Assembly (NCBI GenBank): GCA_946541285.1
Contig: CAMNJG010000053.1
Location: forward strand, 1-8,129
Length of the DNA stretch: 8,129 nucleotides
Source of the DNA: an uncultured Clostridia bacterium
Lineage (GTDB): Bacteria; Bacillota; Clostridia; Peptostreptococcales; Anaerovoracaceae
Reading direction: 5' to 3'
Shown here: positions 4,729-8,129 of the stretch, piece after piece
Position numbering within the stretch: the stretch's first letter is position 1
Layout of the letters: every line of letters begins with the position of its first letter
Position numbers and translations under genes: made by a program
The notes under the pieces: generated by a model
What the model saw: only the letters and a program-made list of their open reading frames with translations
What the model was told of the DNA's origin: nothing
Databases searched by the model: none

Positions 4729-5658
4729 ATGGCAAGAATTTATACTGCAGCGGATCAGCTGATCGGCGGAACTCCTTTACTGGAACTGACACATATCGAG
4801 AAACAATATGAACTGAAGGCAACACTGCTGGCGAAGCTGGAGTTTTTCAATCCGGCGGGAAGTGTCAAGGACAGGATTGCCAGAGCGATGATTGACGACG
4901 CGGAGAAATCCGGGGCGCTGAAACCGGGATATACGATCATTGAGCCGACTTCCGGCAATACCGGGATCGGGCTGGCTTCTGTCGCGGCTGCCAGGGGATA
5001 TAAGATCAAAATTGTAATGCCGGAAACCATGTCCATCGAACGCCGGAAAATGATGCAGGCTTATGGTGCCGAACTGGTGCTGACGGATGGCGCGAAGGGC
5101 ATGAAGGGGGCGATTGAAAAGGCAGAGGAACTCGCAGCGGAAGATCCGGAGAGCTTTATTCCGGGACAGTTTGTCAATCCGGTCAATCCTGCCATCCACA
5201 AAGCGACTACCGGTCCGGAAATTTATGAAGATACCGAGGGAGCCGTGGACATCTTTGTGGCGGGTGTCGGTACCGGCGGAACCATCAGTGGTGTCGGGCA
5301 GTATCTGAAATCCAGGAAACCGTCCGTGAAAGTCGTAGCGGTCGAACCGGCAGATTCTCCGGTGCTTTCCGAAGGCAGGAGCGGCGCGCACAAAATCCAG
5401 GGGATCGGAGCGGGTTTTGTTCCGGATACACTGGACCAGACGGTTTATGATGAGATCATTCCGGTGACAAACGACAATGCTTTCGCGACCGGCAGGGCAG
5501 TCAACGCTTCTGAAGGAATCCTGATCGGGATTTCCGCCGGCGCGGCAGTGTGGGCGGCCATACAGGAAGCGCGGAAACCGGAAAATGAGGGAAAAACCAT
5601 CGTTGTCCTGATCCCGGACGGCGGGGACCGTTATCTGTCAACGCCGCTTTTTGAGTAA
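4729..5658 (+). CDS. cysK: Cysteine synthase A (O-acetylserine sulfhydrylase)
   Basis: PLP enzyme that makes L-cysteine from O-acetyl-L-serine and sulfide in the cytosol. Seen over 309 residues, the usual length: the PLP lysine K47 in NPAGSVKDR (41-49); the substrate loop PTSGNTG (73-79); QFVNPVNPAIH (147-157); the phosphate-binding GTGGT (181-185); QGIGAGFVP (224-232); and GISAG with S269 near the pyridine nitrogen. The end, DGGDRYLSTPLFE, is typical of CysK. GGAG (4717-4720) precedes the ATG by 8 nt. The gene has its own strong promoter (4522-4550) and a structured leader, with a regulator gene upstream. CysM-like or cystathionine beta-synthase-like relatives are less likely given length and motifs. 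Confidence 0.95.
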   Translation: MARIYTAADQLIGGTPLLELTHIEKQYELKATLLAKLEFFNPAGSVKDRIARAMIDDAEKSGALKPGYTIIEPTSGNTGIGLASVAAARGYKIKIVMPETMSIERRKMMQAYGAELVLTDGAKGMKGAIEKAEELAAEDPESFIPGQFVNPVNPAIHKATTGPEIYEDTEGAVDIFVAGVGTGGTISGVGQYLKSRKPSVKVVAVEPADSPVLSEGRSGAHKIQGIGAGFVPDTLDQTVYDEIIPVTNDNAFATGRAVNASEGILIGISAGAAVWAAIQEARKPENEGKTIVVLIPDGGDRYLSTPLFE

Positions 5659-5772
5659 CGGGAAATAGTATCTGCTCATCATTTTATCAATATGCTTTGA
5701 AATATCAGGAAAATTCGGTTAATGAGCACATATTAAATAATGCTGTATTATAGTTTAAAACAAAAAACAATG

Positions 5773-5813
5773 CGCCCGGTTCCATTCTCCTGGAACCGGG
5801 CGATGTGTTTTTT
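5773..5813. terminator. Bidirectional terminator between cysK and the CoA-transferase gene
   Basis: A perfect 12-bp stem, CGCCCGGTTCCA (5773-5784) with TGGAACCGGGCG (5791-5802), has a 6-nt loop. On the plus strand it is followed by six T (5808-5813), on the minus strand by T-rich sequence (the A-rich 5757-5770). It thus serves both convergent genes. The A/T-rich DNA before it (5659-5760) holds no gene; TGCTCAT (5673-5679) and ATGAGCA (5722-5728) form a distant inverted repeat of doubtful meaning. Confidence 0.92.
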
Positions 5814-5831
5814 GATGAAATCAGCGTGTTT

Positions 5832-7151
5832 CTAGTATTTTCTGGAATAGCGCCGTTCGTATTCTTCGATCAGTTCGTCACGGAAGGCCGGGTCCGCGAT
5901 CTCGATCAGCGCGCGGGAGCGGTCCGCCAGTGATTTTCCCTTGAGGTGGGCGATGCCGTTTTCGGTAACAATATAGTCCGCGTCTTCTCTCGTCAGTGTG
6001 ACTGCGGCACCTTCCGCGATGAACGGTGTGATCTTGGAGACCAGGTTGCCGGAGAAGTCCATGACGCTGGAGGTCATGGCGATGATGGCCTTTCCTTTGT
6101 GGTCCGTCGAAAGGGCCGTGCCCAGCGTCAGACTCGGCTGACCTCCGTCACCGCTGAACTGCATTTCGCCGATCGTAGAAGAAACGATCTGCCCCATCAG
6201 ATCCACGCCAACCGCGGAATTGATGATGCACATGTTGGACTGCTTGGCGATCCGGAACGGATGGTTGCAGTAGGTCGCGGACATGAAGACAACATCCGGA
6301 TTGCGGTCGACAAAATCATAGAGTTTCCGGGACCCCATGATAAAAGAAGTGGTCATTTTGTATGGGTTGGTCGTACAGTATTTTCCTGTAATGACGCCGG
6401 CTTCCGCCAGATCAACCATGCTGTCGGACATCATGTCCGTGAAAACACCCAGATCGTGCTTGTTTTTCAGGGCGTTGCAGACTGCGGCCGGGATGGTGCC
6501 GATGCCGACGGAGATCGTGGCACGGTCCGGAATCAGGGAAGCGCAGTATTCGCCGATGGCCAGTTCCTTGTCAGACAGCTTCGGGAGAATCAGTTCCCGC
6601 AGCGGCTGGTCACATTCCACAAAGCGGTCGATTTCCGTGACATGGATGTAGGTGTAACCATTGGTTTCCGGCATGTAGCTGTTGACCTGCGCGATGATCC
6701 GGTCCGCTTTTTTGACAGCGTTCATCGTGTAATCCACTGAAACACCGAGGCTGACAAAGCCTTTTTCGTTTGGCGGCGTGACGGTAATCATGGCGACATC
6801 ACACTGGAACAGTCCTTCGTTGAAAAATTTGTCCGGCTGGGAATAATGGTTTGGTGTGACGTCCCCGTAGCCTTCAGCAACACACTGGCGTGTTCCGTTG
6901 CTCAGGAACCAGCCGTCAAAATGGAAGTTGTCTTTATACTCCGGTGCGGTGTAGCGTCCCTCTCCGAGACTCTGCATGTGATGGATGTGTACATTCTGGT
7001 AAGCGTCATGATTCTCGATCATGGCGTCAATCAGCGCCTGCGGTTCGGCGATATTATGTCCGAAAACAACGTGGTCCCCGGACTGGATCAGCTGGACAGC
7101 TTCTGCTGCCGAGCATTTTCTGCTGTTATAATACTCCTGCCATTCCTGCAT
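5832..7151 (-). CDS. Acetyl-CoA hydrolase/transferase-family protein with Asp at the catalytic Glu position
   Basis: Family enzymes move CoA between carboxylates through a glutamyl-CoA thioester (4-hydroxybutyrate or butyryl-CoA:acetate CoA-transferases). Seen over 439 residues: the N-terminal domain beginning MQEWQEYYNSRKCSAAEAV; the loop GIGTIPAAV (216-224); LGVFTDMMSD (234-243) where relatives have LGxHTEM; SGDGGQPSL (333-341) where AbfT has a GGQVDF-type loop; and VTENGIAHLKGKS near the end. The catalytic Glu (E238 of Clostridium aminobutyricum AbfT) is therefore D239 here, read directly as GAC. The protein may be a slow transferase or an acyl-CoA hydrolase; the substrate is unknown. GGAGG (plus-strand CCTCC, 7159-7163) precedes the ATG by 7 nt. 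Only 16 bp separate it from holA upstream, so the two are probably co-transcribed. Family is sure, substrate is not. Confidence 0.88.
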   Translation of the reverse strand: MQEWQEYYNSRKCSAAEAVQLIQSGDHVVFGHNIAEPQALIDAMIENHDAYQNVHIHHMQSLGEGRYTAPEYKDNFHFDGWFLSNGTRQCVAEGYGDVTPNHYSQPDKFFNEGLFQCDVAMITVTPPNEKGFVSLGVSVDYTMNAVKKADRIIAQVNSYMPETNGYTYIHVTEIDRFVECDQPLRELILPKLSDKELAIGEYCASLIPDRATISVGIGTIPAAVCNALKNKHDLGVFTDMMSDSMVDLAEAGVITGKYCTTNPYKMTTSFIMGSRKLYDFVDRNPDVVFMSATYCNHPFRIAKQSNMCIINSAVGVDLMGQIVSSTIGEMQFSGDGGQPSLTLGTALSTDHKGKAIIAMTSSVMDFSGNLVSKITPFIAEGAAVTLTREDADYIVTENGIAHLKGKSLADRSRALIEIADPAFRDELIEEYERRYSRKY

Positions 7152-7167
7152 GGGTTTTCCTCCAGTA

Positions 7168-8129
7168 TCAGACCGCGGAGATGAACAGCTCCAGTCCGAG
7201 CCGGGCGTCCATCCTGCCGGTCTTTACATTTCTGTCGATTTCATAGGCTTTCAGAAGGCTCTGCTTCAGGTGGGCCGCCGTGAAGCGGGAAGCCGGTCCG
7301 CTGAGGCGGCGGAGCCTGTATTTGTTGATGCGGAGTTCCTTTTCCAGAAAAGAAAGTGTCTGTCCGCGTTCCCTGGTTTCCTGTATGAGCATCATGACCT
7401 CAAACTGTGAACAGATGAGACCGAGGATGTTGAACTCATTGCCTCCGTGGGAAAGCATCGCGGACAGGATCCGGAGTGCTTCTTCACGGTTGCCTTCGGA
7501 CAGCGCGTCCGTAAACGCAAATCCGTCTGTTTCTTCGTTGCCCAGGACGATGGTTTCCACATCATTCCGCGTGATGGTCCCGTCGCTGTACAGTGCCAGT
7601 TTATCAATATCTCCCCGGATATCGTCGAGTGTATAGACCGATTCGCGGTCATAGTAGCCGGAGAGTTCAATGATGGCGGCAACGGTGTCATTGGTGAATG
7701 CTGCGCCGGCCTGTCTGAGATATTTCCGGATGAATCCGGCCAGGACCGGCTGGTCAAGACGTGTAAACGGATAGATCCGGCCGGCTTTCCTGACAGCGTC
7801 CGTGAAACCTTTCCCGGCATCTTCTTCTTCGGACATGGTGATGATCAGAATTGTGGTGTCCGGAACCGAGTCCAGATAAGCGGCCAGCTCATCGATGGCT
7901 GACTGATTGGGGCTGAGTCCGCCGCTTCGACGGAAATGATCGATCAGCACGACTTTCCGGTCACACATGAACGGCAGCATTTCACAGGCTTCGATGACCG
8001 GCTGAGCGGAGTCATAACGGCTTCCGTCAATCACGGTATAGTTGAAAAGACGGGTTTCCTCCGGAACATACCGGGCGGTGATCCGGGATATCATCCAGCG
8101 GATGAGGTAGTTTTCCGGACCGTACATCA
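7168..8129 (-). CDS. holA: DNA polymerase III subunit delta (clamp loader), N-terminus cut off
   Basis: Delta is the clamp-loader subunit that opens the beta sliding clamp during replication. Seen in about 319 residues: YGPENYLIRWM at the visible start, matching the usual LYGEExYLI segment; EACEMLPFMCDRKVVLIDHF, the conserved strand region of the AAA+-like domain I; a middle helical domain; and the C-terminal collar domain ending KTGRMDARLGLELFISAV. An ATG at 8125-8127 opens the visible frame, but delta proteins normally have some 10-20 residues before this motif and the frame is still open at the window edge (next codon NTG). The true start therefore lies outside. The gene is followed after 16 bp by the CoA-transferase, an unusual partner for a replication gene. 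Confidence 0.9.
   Translation of the reverse strand, partial: MYGPENYLIRWMISRITARYVPEETRLFNYTVIDGSRYDSAQPVIEACEMLPFMCDRKVVLIDHFRRSGGLSPNQSAIDELAAYLDSVPDTTILIITMSEEEDAGKGFTDAVRKAGRIYPFTRLDQPVLAGFIRKYLRQAGAAFTNDTVAAIIELSGYYDRESVYTLDDIRGDIDKLALYSDGTITRNDVETIVLGNEETDGFAFTDALSEGNREEALRILSAMLSHGGNEFNILGLICSQFEVMMLIQETRERGQTLSFLEKELRINKYRLRRLSGPASRFTAAHLKQSLLKAYEIDRNVKTGRMDARLGLELFISAV

Noticed and set aside
5673..5728. Inverted repeat TGCTCAT ... ATGAGCA after cysK, and a loose promoter-like pair nearby that might drive a small RNA ending at the 5773-5813 terminator
   Set aside because: The 42-bp spacer and A/T-rich setting make a chance match likely, and the promoter match (TTGAAA, 17 bp, TAATGA) is poor in its -10 box.
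5946..6740. 264-codon plus-strand frame opposite the CoA-transferase gene
   Set aside because: It is antisense to a conserved gene and its composition (rich in R, D, G and V from mirrored codons) is typical of a shadow frame.
7447..7902. 151-codon plus-strand frame opposite holA
   Set aside because: It is antisense to conserved delta-subunit sequence and has no family resemblance.

Overview
The window looks like chromosomal DNA of a Firmicute of class Clostridia, most likely a Lachnospiraceae-type anaerobe. This is inferred from protein style: a clostridial radical SAM protein, an Rrf2 regulator beside cysK, and a CoA-transferase of the 4-hydroxybutyrate/butyrate group. Strong AGGAGG-type ribosome binding sites, roughly even base composition and compact U-tailed hairpin terminators fit the same picture. 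I see no mobile element, CRISPR array, rRNA or tRNA.

Layout. Plus strand, left to right: a cysteine desulfurase (87-1232), a TetR-family regulator (1274-1822), a terminator (1940-1976), a leader with a possible 21-codon ORF (2011-2076), a radical SAM protein with a partial SPASM-like C-terminus (2190-3656), a strong terminator (3712-3745), a promoter (3760-3788), an Rrf2/IscR-type regulator (3882-4355), a 373-bp gap holding a near-consensus promoter (4522-4550) and a structured leader, and cysteine synthase (4729-5658). A bidirectional terminator (5773-5813) separates these from two minus-strand genes: an acetyl-CoA hydrolase/transferase-family protein (5832-7151) and, upstream of it, the clamp-loader subunit delta gene holA (7168 to the right edge, 5' end cut off).

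How the genes fit together. The plus-strand genes share a sulfur and Fe-S theme. CysK makes cysteine, the desulfurase takes sulfur from it for Fe-S clusters or thio-cofactors, the Rrf2 protein carries three cysteines where IscR binds its [2Fe-2S] cluster, and the radical SAM enzyme consumes Fe-S clusters. They are not one operon, because terminators and promoters divide them into at least three units. No iscU/nifU scaffold or thiI gene is in view.

The point most worth a second look is the CoA-transferase. The family's catalytic Glu, in the motif HTEM, is Asp here (FTDM, D239). In another CoA-transferase this same change is known to convert transferase activity into acyl-CoA hydrolase activity. 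Other points are the small ORF and hairpins ahead of the radical SAM gene, the structured cysK leader with an inverted repeat next to its promoter, and the IscR-like regulator lacking the usual His ligand. I do not see compelling evidence for a wholly new multi-gene system.
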